This document shows, in pieces, positions 30,793-41,905 of a stretch of DNA of 64,000 bases (its first letter is position 1; each line of letters starts with the position of its first letter). The DNA is from Lucinisca nassula (lineage: Eukaryota > Mollusca > Bivalvia > Lucinida > Lucinidae): the NCBI GenBank assembly GCA_963580285.1, contig OY757010.1, positions 70,213,659-70,277,658 on the forward strand, in the 5' to 3' direction. The notes beneath the pieces were generated by a model that made no database searches, was not told the DNA's origin, and saw only the letters and a program-made list of their open reading frames with translations. Position numbers and translations under genes: made by a program.

Positions 30793-31620
30793 TTTAGTTT
30801 ATACCGCAACTCAAAACAATCAAGGGGTTTCGCAATAATTAAGCGAATTTTAGCAAATAAGCCAGCAGACAGCGTGGCATGTTAAACGACATTCAGTGCC
30901 ATGGAGCGCACTCGTTGTATAACGTGACGTCAAATAGTGCTAAGTTTCTGACGTCACCGCGCCACAGAGAAGTTGGTAACAACATGGACTCTCGAATAAA
31001 AGTTTCTCAGCGTTTTACATTCTGTATGAAAATCTGCAAATAAATAGTTTATTTTAGCTTTAGAAATTATTTTCGAGGTTGAGACGCAACCGCAGCAGCA
31101 GTGCTCAATTATTCCCACGGACCATTCAAACCAGGAAAGCCCGAGAAGGTAAGAATTTAGCTAAAAATTCTAAAAAATCTGATTAAATAAATATTGCAGA
31201 GATTATAACTCGTTGTTTGGTTGTTTTCCCGTGTATAACAGTTTGCGTGTTATTGTTTGCGTCTGCGAATTAGGGACCTGAAAATATTCAACCCCCTTTA
31301 TTAGGTTACTAGAATGCCTGGTTGCGGTATAAAATTGGATTTTTTTATGTTTTCTTCAAATAATAACACTTAAAACAAGATTTCTTCTGCAGTGGTTCGT
31401 AGGCGAATAATGGTCAAATGTAATAAGAAAGAAATAATGTAAAAGCGGCAATAATTAGTTTAGTTTAATCGTATTTTATTGCAAATAAACAAATGGGTCG
31501 GGCCACAAGTTCTCACAACATTAGTTACGACACTCCCCGTATATGGTTGACACTAATACATTTGCAACATATGAACATGGCTATTTTATAACAAAAAGGC
31601 ACATACAGGCTTACTGCTTA
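30793..31620 (+). other. Gene-free region with possible promoter and first exon
   Basis: Less AT-rich around 30870-31150. It carries two CRE-like sites (GTGACGTCAAA at about 30924, CTGACGTCACCGCG at about 30948) and, downstream, GCCCGAGAAG|GTAAGAATTT (donor at about 31149). It could be the 5' region and non-coding first exon of a host gene, perhaps of the exon at 32040. The evidence is weak. Confidence 0.3.
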
Positions 31621-31624
31621 TATC

Positions 31625-31625
<1 letters not shown>

Positions 31626-31666
<41 letters not shown>

Positions 31667-31775
31667 TACATATATATATATATGTATACATACATATACA
31701 CACACATACACACATATACACATAAATATATATACACATACACACAAACACATACATATATATATCAGATAAATA
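31626..31775. repeat. (TA)n / (CA)n compound microsatellite
   Basis: TATATATA runs pass into TACATA and then CACACATA repeats. Any ORF through it is only a translated repeat. Confidence 0.95.
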
Positions 31776-31864
31776 AATCAGCAACTAAAATAAATGAATA
31801 AGTCACTAATTGTTCGTCGTCAAGAAACCCAGCCGTTGAGGCATATAATTCTTGTCCATATGAT

Positions 31865-31995
31865 AACAACAACTCTTGCCTTTGCAGACAGTGTAGATCC
31901 AGATCAGGATCTACATAGTTTGTTATTCAGTTTGCCAGTTTGAACTAATATTTTGTCCAGCAATATGATTGGTTCATAGTCAGAAGTGGTTTTGC
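31865..31995. repeat. Partial copy of the TTATCCTGCTG MITE family
   Basis: GTGTAGATCCAGATCAGGATCTACA is a palindrome shared with the MITEs at 53290-53780 and 59367-59565. The following ATGATTGGTTCATAGTCAGA also matches their right part. It ends just before the exon at 32040. Confidence 0.6.
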
Positions 31996-32039
31996 AAAGT
32001 TGATTTATCCAAAAAGTATTATGGTTAATCAATTTTCAG

Positions 32040-32204
32040 GGATAAACATTCAGAGGTGGCCAGTGAAAGGGTTATACCAACCCGACGGTATCAAGTACTT
32101 CAGCATCGGTAAAAAGGGATATTTAATAACCGCTAATGAAGGATCTACAGTTGGCACTCCATTCGGTCCTGCTGCGTATTTAACGCTTGATCCAGTCGCC
32201 TTCC
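32040..32204 (+). CDS. Internal exon, mesenchyme-specific cell surface glycoprotein-like (choice-of-anchor I) gene
   Basis: It is bounded by an acceptor (CAATTTTCAG|G at 32039/32040) and a donor (TTCC|GTGAGT at 32204/32205), and its 165 bases keep the phase. The translation has INIQRWPVKGLYQPDGIKYF, GYLITANEGSTVGTPFG and AAYLTLDPVAF. The WPV.G.YQPD.I and TANEG signatures are those of the choice-of-anchor I / mesenchyme-specific cell surface glycoprotein family, calcium-binding-like secreted or surface beta-propeller proteins. No other exon of the gene was recognised, so it may be part of a long-intron gene or an isolated gene fragment. This is the only convincing host coding sequence seen. 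Confidence 0.65.
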
Positions 32205-32221
32205 GTGAGTATACACTTTCA

Positions 32222-32405
32222 ACAATTAGGGGATAACTATAGTCGGAATTGTCATTTGGGGAGGTCCATGTAAATCGGTGGTTTTACGGTCGGAATTTCG
32301 TTTTTCGGAGATGCGTCAGCGGGGTCATAAAACGTAATTTGCGACCGTAAAACCGACGATTTACCTCCCCAAATGCAACTTTCCAGTTATCCCCATTATA
32401 ATGCA
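32222..32405. repeat. Palindromic MITE, TTTTACGGTCGGAA family (complete)
   Basis: The ends ATTAGGGGATAACTAT / AGTTATCCCCATTATAAT are inverted. Inner arms GGGGAGGTCCATGTAAATCG and CGATTTACCTCCCC, then GGTTTTACGGTCGGAATTTCG and AATTTGCGACCGTAAAACC, pair around GCGTCAGC. It lies 18 bases after the exon's splice donor, inside the presumed intron. Confidence 0.8.
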
Positions 32406-32884
32406 CTGATTCACTTGTTTTGTTAAAACTTGTACTATTTTGCACATAGCGACAACCGCTGCGAGCTGGTAATGCCTGCCAATGAAAAGGAACGTTACGC
32501 GATGACGTCGGGTTTCCGACAGTATATCGCAGAATATACATGTACTGTCAGAAATGTTTGACGTTATCCAGTCAGACGTCGCGTTACATACGCAAGTACT
32601 TCAGAATGGCTAATTAGTTGTCTGCTGCCCCAAAGGCCGGGCACCGACAAATCCCTTGGATTTGAACATGCAAATAATCACACATTTCATGAAGTAGGGA
32701 AAACTTTTTTTTTAATACAATATAAGGAAATCCCAGACTTAACCATGAGATAGATATTCTAATCCTTCCCAGGTTAACCTACACGGAGATAGGATTCAAA
32801 TCGAGATTTTCAAGTGTATGATGTGCAGTGGTTGAATAGGACGTCACGTACACCGTCCATAAGTTTTACGTAACTGCTCGTCAT

Positions 32885-33080
32885 CACGAAAACACGCCTA
32901 TATAATTTTGACCCCCATGAACCCCACTTTTATATAGTAAAACTGGAGTTTCCGGGGTATACCTTATTTCTCTTATTTCTGCTCAAAAATATAGATTATG
33001 GGCACTCGTTAGAATAGCCTCGATTAGGCGGTTCTAACGAGTGCCCACAATCTATATTTTGAGCAGAAATAAGAAAATAT
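32885..33080. repeat. Fold-back MITE, reference copy for the family
   Basis: The outer part reads ACGAAAACACGCCTATATAA, then CCCCACTTTTATATAGTAAAACTGG-type (loop TATATAG), then CTTATTTCTGCTC. The core is a long hairpin, TATGGGCACTCGTTAGAA...CGATTAGGCGG...TTCTAACGAGTGCCCACA, and GAGCAGAAATAAG returns on the far side. Related copies or halves lie at 2099, 27090, 27441, 28013, 30585, 33310, 35050, 53905, 54350 and 59205. Confidence 0.8.
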
Positions 33081-33639
33081 CACAATTGTTTATCATAAAA
33101 TTTTCATTTTTTTCGGCGATAAAGGTGGCAATGTATTTGTATAGACGTGTTTGCGTAATGTAAAATGATGTAAAAAAAATGCCTCATTATTGTCATCTAA
33201 ATATGTTGTTCGTCGAAAATCGATATGGCGGCATCATAATGAAAACACGCCTATACAAATACTTTGTTATCTTTATCGCCGAAAATTGTAAGATGAAAAA
33301 TTGTAATATGTTTCTTATGTCTGCTCAAAATATAGATTTTGGATACTCTTTAGAACCGCCTCAGTGAGGCGATTCTAACGAGTACCCACAATCTATATTT
33401 TAGAGCAGAGATAAGAAAATTAAGGTTTACCCCTGTAAACCCCAGTTTTACGATATAAAGGTGGGGTTCAAGTCGGTCCAAATTATAAAGGCGTGTTTTC
33501 GTGATGCTAAAAAGATCCAATTTCAGAAATGAATGATATGCGAAAAGAAGAATCATACATTGTTGTGAGGGTTGGGCGGAAAACTTCGTCCCTCAGGATT
33601 ATCCGTACCGAGGGTCACTGTCCGGCATCACTCGCAGGC

Positions 33640-33720
33640 TTATCCGTACCGAGGGTCAGTGTCCGGCATCATGAGGTTTGCCGGATGATGCCGGACAGTG
33701 ACCTTCGGTACGGATAATAA
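33640..33720. repeat. Long hairpin (TTATCCGTACCGAGGGTCA stem)
   Basis: TTATCCGTACCGAGGGTCAG, followed by TGTCCGGCATCAT, pairs with ATGATGCCGGACA followed by GTGACCTTCGGTACGGATAA around a GAGGTTTGCCGG loop. The stem is about 32 bp. A third copy of one arm precedes it at about 33598-33630. It is duplicated at 35584-35660. Confidence 0.85.
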
Positions 33721-33734
33721 AAACATAATCTTAC

Positions 33735-33812
33735 ACATGTTGTCATTTCATATAAAATTTATAAATCTCACCGAAGGCTAGGTTTCATATGAAATGACCA
33801 CTCGGGTAAGAT
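33735..33812. repeat. Short inverted repeat GTCATTTCATAT / ATATGAAATGAC
   Basis: TGTTGTCATTTCATATAAA pairs with TTTCATATGAAATGACCA around ATCTCACCGAAGGCTAGG. The same palindrome occurs at about 35680-35750 and 61745-61820. Confidence 0.75.
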
Positions 33813-34533
33813 TCTCTGTATATTTACACGAAATATTTTAGTCGAGGCAAACTGGGCTAAATGTCCACCTTGGGCTTGCAACTAAAATATATATGACTAA
33901 GGGGGTACTTGACCGGAAAATGAAATATAAAACTCCCGAAGCCAAGCCTTTCATTCCTTTCCAGGGGTTACCTTTGACAGGCGCTTTTCATTTGCATAGG
34001 TGGAATCGTGTCTAAACCCTTTGTCTGATAAAAGTATCTCTGTTGTAAACACCGCTTATGTAGAGCTATGTTCCTTTTTGATGTGTGCCAAGTGTGAAGA
34101 ACATCTGACCTACGTTTCTTGAGAGAAGATATTTTTATATTTTTTCCATATATGGCAGCTAAATTGATCATGCGACCAGGACCAGTTGTTCAAAAGCTTA
34201 TATGATTTGTTCTGAAAACATGAACACGATGGCCGCAACACAAATTATTGTAAACAACAGTTTAAAATCTTCTCCTCGAAAACCATAAGCCAGATGACCA
34301 TGAAACTTGGCATACGGCACACCCACCCAAGCCCTGTTACAGTTATGTACTTCATGACACTGTGCTAAAATTTATCATTTCTGCAACAAAGCCATATGTT
34401 TGCCTTTTTAGCATTTTATATAAGACAATCTTGAAAAAAGGTCTATACAATCTTCGTTTAAAGCGATTTTTTAAACTGTATTACAAATGAATTAAGAGAT
34501 AACGCTTTTTGTGCATCATTATTTCCGAATAGG

Positions 34534-34659
34534 ATGTCTTTCCCTGCATTCAGGCTACCGATCGTCAACGATTCCAACAGTTTTTTCTCAGTAACAACCG
34601 GGCCGACAGACGTCGAATATCATGTGGAACATCTATTGCTCGCGGGGCCAAAAGTTTAA
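34534..34659 (+). other. Coding-like segment a (42 codons), duplicated
   Basis: A frame MSFPAFRLPIVNDSNSFF, then VTTGPTDVEYHVEHLLLAGP, then KV and TAA, preceded by TTATTTCCGAATAG, an acceptor-like end. The same frame is open in the duplicate at 36544-36669 and is partly recognisable in a third, diverged copy near 37065-37170. It could be a terminal exon of a duplicated gene. No family recognised. Confidence 0.3.
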
Positions 34660-34790
34660 CTGATAGGACCAAGATGGCTCCCAGAAAAACTTGTACACAC
34701 CATACTTTTCAGTTCTACGGTGTATTCCTTGTTCAAAAGGATACCCCTTTTATAAAACATATTCATATGTAGTTCAAACATTTTTAAATC

Positions 34791-36800
34791 AGAAATAAGA
34801 AAAATATCAAAATTTTTCATCATAACATTTTCTTTTTTTCGGCGATAAAGGTGGCAATGTATTTGTATAGGAGTGTTTGCGTAATTTACAATGATGTGAA
34901 AAATGCCGCCTTATTGTCATCTAAATATGTTGTTCGTCGAAAATCGCGATGACGGCATCATTATGAAAACACGCCTATACAAATGCGTTGTTGTCTTGAT
35001 CGCCGAAAAAAAAAAAGAAAATTGTAAGATAAAAAATTGTGATATGTTTCTTATTTCTGCTCAAAATATAGATTATTGAAACTCGTGAGAACCGCCTCGG
35101 TGAGGCGATTCTAACGAGTACCCACAATCTATACTTTAGAGCAGAGATAAGAAAATTAAGATTTACCCATGTACGAGGCTAGTACACAACAAAGCATCTT
35201 TGAAGGCCCGCACAAACAACATGAAGTCGATCAGCCTAGGTATGTTTGCTTTTTGATAAGAGTCTCGATAAGTCTCGATATACGCAAAGGCCTTCCGCAA
35301 AACCCTGGGTAATCAGGGAGAAATAGGACTAAGTGAGTGCAGTGACTAATCCAGGTTTGCACTGTTCGCATATAACATGTAAACTCCAGTTTTACAATAT
35401 AAAAGTGGGGTTCAAAGGGGTCAAAATTATATAGGCGTGTTTTCGTGATGCTAAAAAGATCCAATTTCAGAAATGAATGATATACGAAAAGAAGAATCAA
35501 ACATTGTTGTGAGGGGAGGACGGAAAACTTCGCCCCTCAGGCTTATCCGTACCGAGGGTCACTGTCCGGCATCATTTGCAGGCTTATCCGCACCGAGGGT
35601 CAGTGTCCGGCATCATGTGGCTTGCCGGATGATGCCGGACAGTGACCTTCGGTACGGATAATAAAAACATAATCTTACACATGTTGTCATTTCTTTTAAA
35701 CTTTATAAATCTCACCGAAGGCTAGGTTTCATACGAAATGGCCACTCGTGTGATATTCTCTGTATATTTAGACGAAAGATTTAAGTCGAGGCAAACTGGG
35801 ATAAATGTCCACCTAGAGGGCTTGTATGACCCATCTTCTTTCTTATGAATGTTTTCATTGCTCATAAAGGAACGCATTTTTGATTTTTATTGGAACTAAA
35901 ATATATATGACGAAAGGGGTACTTGACCGGAAATGAAATATAAAACTCCCGAAGCCAAGCCTTTCTTTCCCTTTCAGAGGATACACTTGACAGGCGCTTT
36001 TCATTTGCATGGGTGGAATCATGTCAAAACCCTTTGTCTTATAAAAGTATATTTGTTATAAACACCGCTTATGTAGAGCTATGTTCCTTTTTGATGTGTG
36101 CCCAGTGTGAAGAACATCTGACCTACGTTTCTTGAGAGAAGATATTTTATAGTTTTCCATATATGGCAGCTAAATTGATCATGTGACCAGGTCCAGTTGT
36201 TCAAAAGCTTATATGATTTGTTCTGACAACATTACAAGATGGCCGCCACACAAATTAATGTAAACAATAGTTTAAAATCTTCTCCTCGAAAACCATAAGC
36301 CAGATTACCATGAAACTTGGCATACTGCACACCCACCCAAGCCTTGTTACAGTTATGTAATTCATGACACTGTGCTAAAATTTATCATTTCTGCAACAAA
36401 GCCATATGTTTACCTTTTCAGCAGTTTACATTAGACAATCATGAAAAAAAGATTATACAATCTTCGTTTAAAACGATTTTTAAACTTTATTACAAATTAA
36501 TTAAGAGATAACGCTTTTTTGTGCATCGTTATTTCCAAACAGGATGTCTGTCCCTGCATTTAGGCTACCGATCGTCAACGATTCCAACAGATTTTTATCA
36601 GAAACAACCGGGCCGTCTGAAGTCAAATATCATGTGGAACATCTATTGCTTGCGGGACCAAAAGTTTAAATAATAGGACCAAGATGGCTACCAGAAAATT
36701 TTGTACACACCGTACTTTTCAGTTCTACGGTGTATTCCTTGTTCAAAAGGATACCCCTTTTATAGAACATATCCATTTGTAGTTCAAACATTTTAAAATC
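34791..36800. repeat. Tandem duplication, unit 2 (~2.0 kb)
   Basis: It follows unit 1 directly. Differences include an extra ~208-bp segment at about 35174-35381 (ACGAGGCTAGTACACAACAA...) absent from unit 1, and an extra ~60 bases near 35818-35890. Everything else runs colinear with 33068-34790. Confidence 0.85.
36544..36669 (+). other. Coding-like segment b (42 codons), duplicate of 34534-34659
   Basis: MSVPAFRLPIVNDSNRFL, then SETTGPSEVKYHVEHLLLAG, then PKV and TAA, after TTATTTCCAAACAG. It differs from segment a by several replacements and a few silent changes and has no frame break. Confidence 0.3.
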
Positions 36801-37200
36801 TGGTCTGCACGAACAACAAGTTGGATGGCCTTGAAATTTGGCAAACAACATCAAGGACTTAGGCCCTACGAAAGTTTTTTTAAATGATGACACGTGGTTG
36901 ACATTGGCCTATTTTGAAAAAAATATCACTTTGGTCAATACATTGGAACAGTCCGAAAGAAAATTATATCCAATTAAATGTCAAAATGAGATGTTTTGAA
37001 TAGTACAAATTGGATACATTGATTTTGTCTTTCTACAGTTGGCATTAAAGTGTTTACCAACAGGTTGATTTCCCCTGCTTTCAAACTACCTTGTACCAAC
37101 ACGTGTTTGTCAGAAACCACTGGGCTGCTTGTGGTCAAACTTTATTTGGAACATGTATGGCTTTTGGAGACCAAAGTCTACAAAACCTGTTATGGTCACA
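36801..37200. repeat. Third, strongly diverged copy of the duplicated subregion
   Basis: GTTGGATGGCCTTGAAATTTGGCAAAC parallels AGATGACCATGAAACTTGGCATAC (34290). TTTCCCCTGCTTTCAAACTACC parallels TTTCCCTGCATTCAGGCTACC (34548). GAAACCACTGGGCTGC parallels GTAACAACCGGGCCG. This suggests an older duplication before the 33-37 kb one. Confidence 0.5.
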
Positions 37201-38639
37201 TTATTAAGATGCCCGCAATGCCAACAAATGAACAAAAAATGAGCCGTAAGAATTTTTGTTCGAACAGTAAATAATCTTTGAGATATGTTCATCCATGTCA
37301 GTTATTTGATTTTAGTTTCTGCACGGTAATGACAATTTCCTGACATAATTCAGAATTAAACATCACAATAATACACAAATAAGCAGAATTCAACCACTCA
37401 TTAATAGTCAATTAATTATAAATCAACTAGCGTTGAGCTACATGCAGCGATTGGCGGTGAGTTAGGGCTCCGTAATTTCAACGGACCAGGATAAGTTTAT
37501 CAAAAGCAACATTTCTAAAATTCTCAATGTTTGTTTCAATATTAATAACTTAAAAAGAACTAAATTTTTTTGGCAAAAATGAAATTATTTAATTCATCAC
37601 ACACTTCAGAAACTGTTGACGGTGATAGTACGACATCTTCACTTCATCACTGTCGACGTCAATGGTATGACGTATATCCTGGGAGGACCGAAGTTCGAGG
37701 ACGTAAGCGACTTGACCGGTTTATAATTCTATAAATAGCAATATATTTAAAAAATTGGTAACAAAATAATCAAACAACATTTGATGAATAAACTGTCAGA
37801 AACAAACGTGAAAAATAACGAGCAAACATCGACAGAGCTTATTATTTATCGAATGACCTATTTCCTAGTCATTTTCTAAATGGCATTTAAGTTCGAGGAT
37901 GCAGTTGTCATGGGGATCATTAAGGTGTTGTGCGGGGTAAAAGTAAAATGAAGGCATGTAATTGATATCAAGATACTTTTATTGTAAATAACAAGAATTT
38001 TACTTGAAATCATGTGGAAAATGATGATTTTTTTTCACTTATTCTCCATTTGTGCTCAAAAGTTTATTTCTTCTAAATATCTGTTTAGTAAATTCTGTTC
38101 TATTCCATACGAGTCCCAAAATTTAGCTGCATTTTATAATTTGTTCATTGGTATCCACTTCAAACGAGAATTAGATGTCCCTATAACAAGAACAATTACC
38201 TAAAGTTTTGATTATTAAGGTTTTAATATTTCTTAAGTGCATCACATTCACTACTGCTCTCCATTTTTCCGGAAGAAAAAATAAGCCTCTGAAGTAATTA
38301 GGACAGTAGGTATATTTAGTTGAAGAATTTTCCCACACTGATCCTCATACGAAAATAATGGATAGACAAATCTGCTGGTGTGTGTCAACAGTAAACAAAG
38401 AACGCTTGATATTTCTGCCAGAATGTGTATGAATGAAGAAATCATTGGGTTAAAGCTAGGTGTAAAAGTATTAGCAAAAATGGCGGATTTTTGTAACTTT
38501 TTAATGTCTCAATCAATATTTACCTCTCTGATCGGCATCGCAAGAATATTATAACGTCAAAATGTTGGCTTGTATATGTGGTTTGTTGTTGTTGATTCGC
38601 GAGATAATAGCATCAGTAGTAATCGATATATTTATATAC
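37201..38639. other. Unassigned region
   Basis: I recognise no gene or repeat with confidence. The minus frame near 38190-38000 has a protein-like stretch (SRLKWIPMNKL, stop, NAAKFWDSYGIEQNLLNRYLEEINF) that could be a decayed element. The minus frame 38445-38251 (64 codons) has no motif. Confidence 0.3.
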
Positions 38640-38868
38640 AAATGACGTCATCGAACTTGCGTGACCCTCGAAGTTACATGACGTCACTATATATTTGTCA
38701 AGGCAATCGCAAATTACGCGGAGAAACGTCGACGAAAATAACCATTCAGCCCAATTGCATGAAGAGACACAAAGAATTTCACAAATTAATGATGATGATG
38801 ATTATGTGTTTAACGACGCGTCAACCTCCTTTGTGGGTCATGAGCTTCAATCGGTTAATGATCAAAAG
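38640..38868 (+). other. Candidate promoter and first exon
   Basis: Two CRE sites (ATGACGTCAT at 38642, ATGACGTCAC at 38678) and a TATA-like CTATATATTT (38686) are followed by a stretch with an acidic frame (RISQINDDDDYVFNDASTSF). It ends at a good donor, TCAAAAG|GTATGT (38868/38869). The frame has no recognised homologue and another frame is also open, so this stays a suggestion. Confidence 0.25.
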
Positions 38869-38934
38869 GTATGTAGATTTATAAGGATCTTAAAAGATAA
38901 AAAGCTCAGAAAGATAATGTCTAAAAATTTGAAA

Positions 38935-41081
38935 CTAAATTAAATCTTATGAAAAAGTCCAATTTCTTTTTAAGATTAGGATAATATTATCAACAGGCAC
39001 GTATCGAAACGATTGTTGCAAAGTTTCAGCTTTGAAGCAAAAGTTACGGGACGGTGTAAAGTCTACACATTCAATTAAGATATATTTGCCATTGAAAGGC
39101 TGATCAACTCCTACACAAGACGGCAGATCATCATCATTTAAAAATCAGATTGAGTATCTCTAGTATGGCCAATGCGTAGTCGCGTTAATACTACATCATC
39201 TTTTTTGGAAGAGCGTGGAGGAAAGCATTTTGTTCCAACGTCGGGTTTAATGGCATGGAGTTTGTTATCAATTGCACGTTCCCATTCACGTTGCCATTCC
39301 GACAAGATGTTACTGTTGATAAATGATTTAAAAATATTAAAAGGAATAAAAAACAAAAACAAAAAAAAAAACAGACGAATCAAGATTGAGCGATTCCTTT
39401 GCTTTCTTGTCAGCATACTCATTGCCGACAATGCCAATATGGCTCGGAAGCCAACAAAACAAGATTTGGTGAGTTTTAGAAATTTCGTGAAGTATTTCGA
39501 TCATTTTTTGTATTTGAGGATTTCTGGATGATGAATGGTCTCAAGCCTTAAGCAGAGCAATTCAAACAGAAAATATAATTGCTTTTTAATTGTTCAAGAA
39601 CTGATAAAATCTAAAGCTAGGTCTATTGCTTTGGCTTCAATTTTAAAAATAGATGAACCATCTGGAAGGCGCAAGGTTTCGTGTGTATCTTTAGAATCTT
39701 ACTCACAACCGACTTTTTCTCCTTCTTTGGAACCATCAGTATTGACTTGCTGGTAATCATTGTAACATGACTGCAGTTCCTGAAAAGTTTGTTTGAGTAG
39801 TATTGGATTTGATTCTGATTTTTTGCCATCATGTGAATCAAACAGAATAGAAGGTTTTTTAATACAACAAGATAGAACTTCGGCGGTTTCATGTTTTTGA
39901 ATATTTTTAAGGTCGAAACTTGAATTTTCTAGCAGTGGTCATATACGTAATCCAAAAGGTTTGATTGCTGTGGGTTTAATTACATACTTATCTACATATT
40001 CAGGTGGAAATGAAAATTTGACAGCCCTGTTAGATCGATTAGCAGCACGTCTGATCTGCGCGAAGTTAAAGATGGTTCACCTGTTTCCACATAAAGACTT
40101 AATACGGGAGAAGTACGAAAGGCTCCCATAGCCAGACGAAGGCCTTGGTGATGGATAGTATCCAAAGATTTTAAATAGGACTTTCTGGCAGAACCAAAAA
40201 CAACAGACACATAATCTAATTAAGATCCTATTAACGACTGGTAAAGATGTAATAAGGTATACCGATTTGCACCCCAACTTGTATGAGCTAAAACCTTCAA
40301 ACGATTCAAAGCTTTTAAGCATTTCGCTTTAAGATATTTAATATGGGAAATAAAATATAACTTTTGATCAAATATAATCCCAAGAAATGTGGCTTCTTCA
40401 ACAACAGGAATTTGTGATATGTATCAAGACAGGGAAGGATGTTCGTGTTTCTTCGGTAGCTTTCGAAAATGAACACATTGCATTTTTGACTTGTTAAATT
40501 TGAAACCATTTTTATCAGCCCATTCGTCTATTCTTTTCAAATTTTGTTTTAATTTTCCTTCAATTGTTTTCGGATTCTTTGAACGGTTACATATACAAAA
40601 ACCATCAACATACAATGAACGATCTGTTTTGTCGTCCAAACATTGTATTATATTGTTTATTTTGATGTTAAATAGCGTAGTTGAAAGAATACTACCTTGT
40701 GGGACACCCTGTTCTTGAACGTAGAAATCTGACAGGGTAGATCCCACACGAACCTGAAACATGCGTTCCCCAAAAGCTTTCAATAAAGCTGGGACGTGCT
40801 TTATCCAGAGAAACCGACACTGCTACAGCTTGTAGTTCTGTTTTTAATTTGACCCCTGTTTGTAGTATACAAGATTTAACAACAATTGAACTGCCATCAA
40901 TAGGTTTATTTTTATCAGAATAGATATAGTTATATGTATTAAACCCCCTAATATCGATGTTGTCTTCACTTTTTAAAAACGTTTCTTGCAAGCAAAAAAA
41001 ACGATGGGTTTATTAAAGTTTATTATAATTTGATTTAAGACCTCGACAATTCCATTGTATTGTTTTGTGTTTTGGATCCAT
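38935..41081 (-). pseudogene. ORF2 of an I/Nimb-like LINE, internally deleted
   Basis: The minus-strand start ATG is at 41081-41079, with TIQWNCRGLKSNYNKL, then LQETFLKSEDNIDIRGFNTY, the first part of an APE endonuclease. After about 75 residues the sequence jumps directly to the RT: FYVQEQGVPQGSILSTTLF, then SLYVDGFCIC (YVDG where YVDD is expected) and WADKNGFKFNKSK. It passes through several frames to a region after RNase H (KKDDVVLTRLRIGHTR) and a C-terminus near 38935. The RNase H part (about 40240-39440) is badly frame-broken. The element is dead by a large deletion, a changed catalytic Asp and many shifts. Confidence 0.75.
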
Positions 41082-41236
41082 ATTAACATGACTAGAAACT
41101 AATGCGTCGTTATCGACGAAATTACCTACTTTATATAAGGTATCCTTGTAATTTTGCTACCCTTGCGATGACAGGTTGGAGCATCATCATCATCCATTCA
41201 TTCGTCATAATCCTCGTCTAGAGGTATTTGACTACA

Positions 41237-41905
41237 ATGTAATTTGTTGGTTGGTACCTGATGCTCTGTCTCTGGTTGGGCCCATCGGAGTTTCATCTCT
41301 GTGGTTGTTTGGGTTTTGTGTTCACGGAAATGTTGCACTGATGTGTTAGTAGGTCTTCATGCGGACTGAATAGAATATATGTCTTAATTGCGTCGGACGT
41401 AAGGGCGAGGATTGTGGCCACATAAAAACGATTTAATCCCCTAATTGGACTTGTTTTCAATGACCGTTCAGTGGCGGTTCTTCTCTCGCATTTTGTTTTG
41501 GTATGGTTTGTCTTTGAGTGTGTGTGTTGCTTATATTATTTTGTTATTGGTTAGCCAAATGACCATTGTGTGGGAAAGTAACTGTCTTTTTGGCTTTTTC
41601 CATAACGGTCGATTTAAAATCGATTTAAACCCCCCAGTGGAATTCGTTTCCGCTGACCGTTGGAAGGCTGTTCTTCTGTCGCGGTTTATTTTTGTTATGG
41701 TTTGCCTTATGGTGTTTGGGTCGCTTATATTATTTTATTTTAGATAGCCTATCGATCATTTTGTGGAAAAGTATCTGTCCTGTTGGTGTTTCCATTAGAG
41801 TCTGTTTTGCCATGTTTGTGTTTATTTCCTTTTGCTGTCTCTGATGGGAGCTGTGGGTTCATTGTGTCGATTCCTGATCATTGCCCCCACTTCTATTTCG
41901 ATGGG
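41237..41905 (+). mobile_element. Diverged PLE 3' end with internal tandem copy, inserted in LINE ORF1
   Basis: It starts TTGGTTGGTACCTGATGCTCTG and ends TTCCTGATCATTGCCCCCACTTC. The block from GGCCACATAAAAACGATTTAA to TTTTTGGCTTTTTCC (41416-41605) is followed by a second start at AAAATCGATTTAAACCCCCC (41615). The UTR is therefore partly doubled head-to-tail. The hairpin CAGTGGAA-TTCGT-TTCCGCTG lies at 41635-41655. Confidence 0.8.

Larger units (their letters stand above)
33068..34790. repeat. Tandem duplication, unit 1 (~1.7 kb)
   Basis: It matches 34791-36800 along its length in the same orientation: TTTTTTCGGCGATAAAGGTG, GTTGTTCGTCGAAAATCG, the fold-back core at 33310-33415, the 32-bp-stem hairpin at 33640-33720, CGGAAAATGAAATATAAAACTCCCG and GTTCAAAAGGATACCCCTTTTA. 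The unit is mostly non-coding. Confidence 0.85.

Noticed and set aside
31543..31725. ORF ending in IYIYIY / HIHTHT
   Set aside because: Translation of a TA/CA microsatellite.
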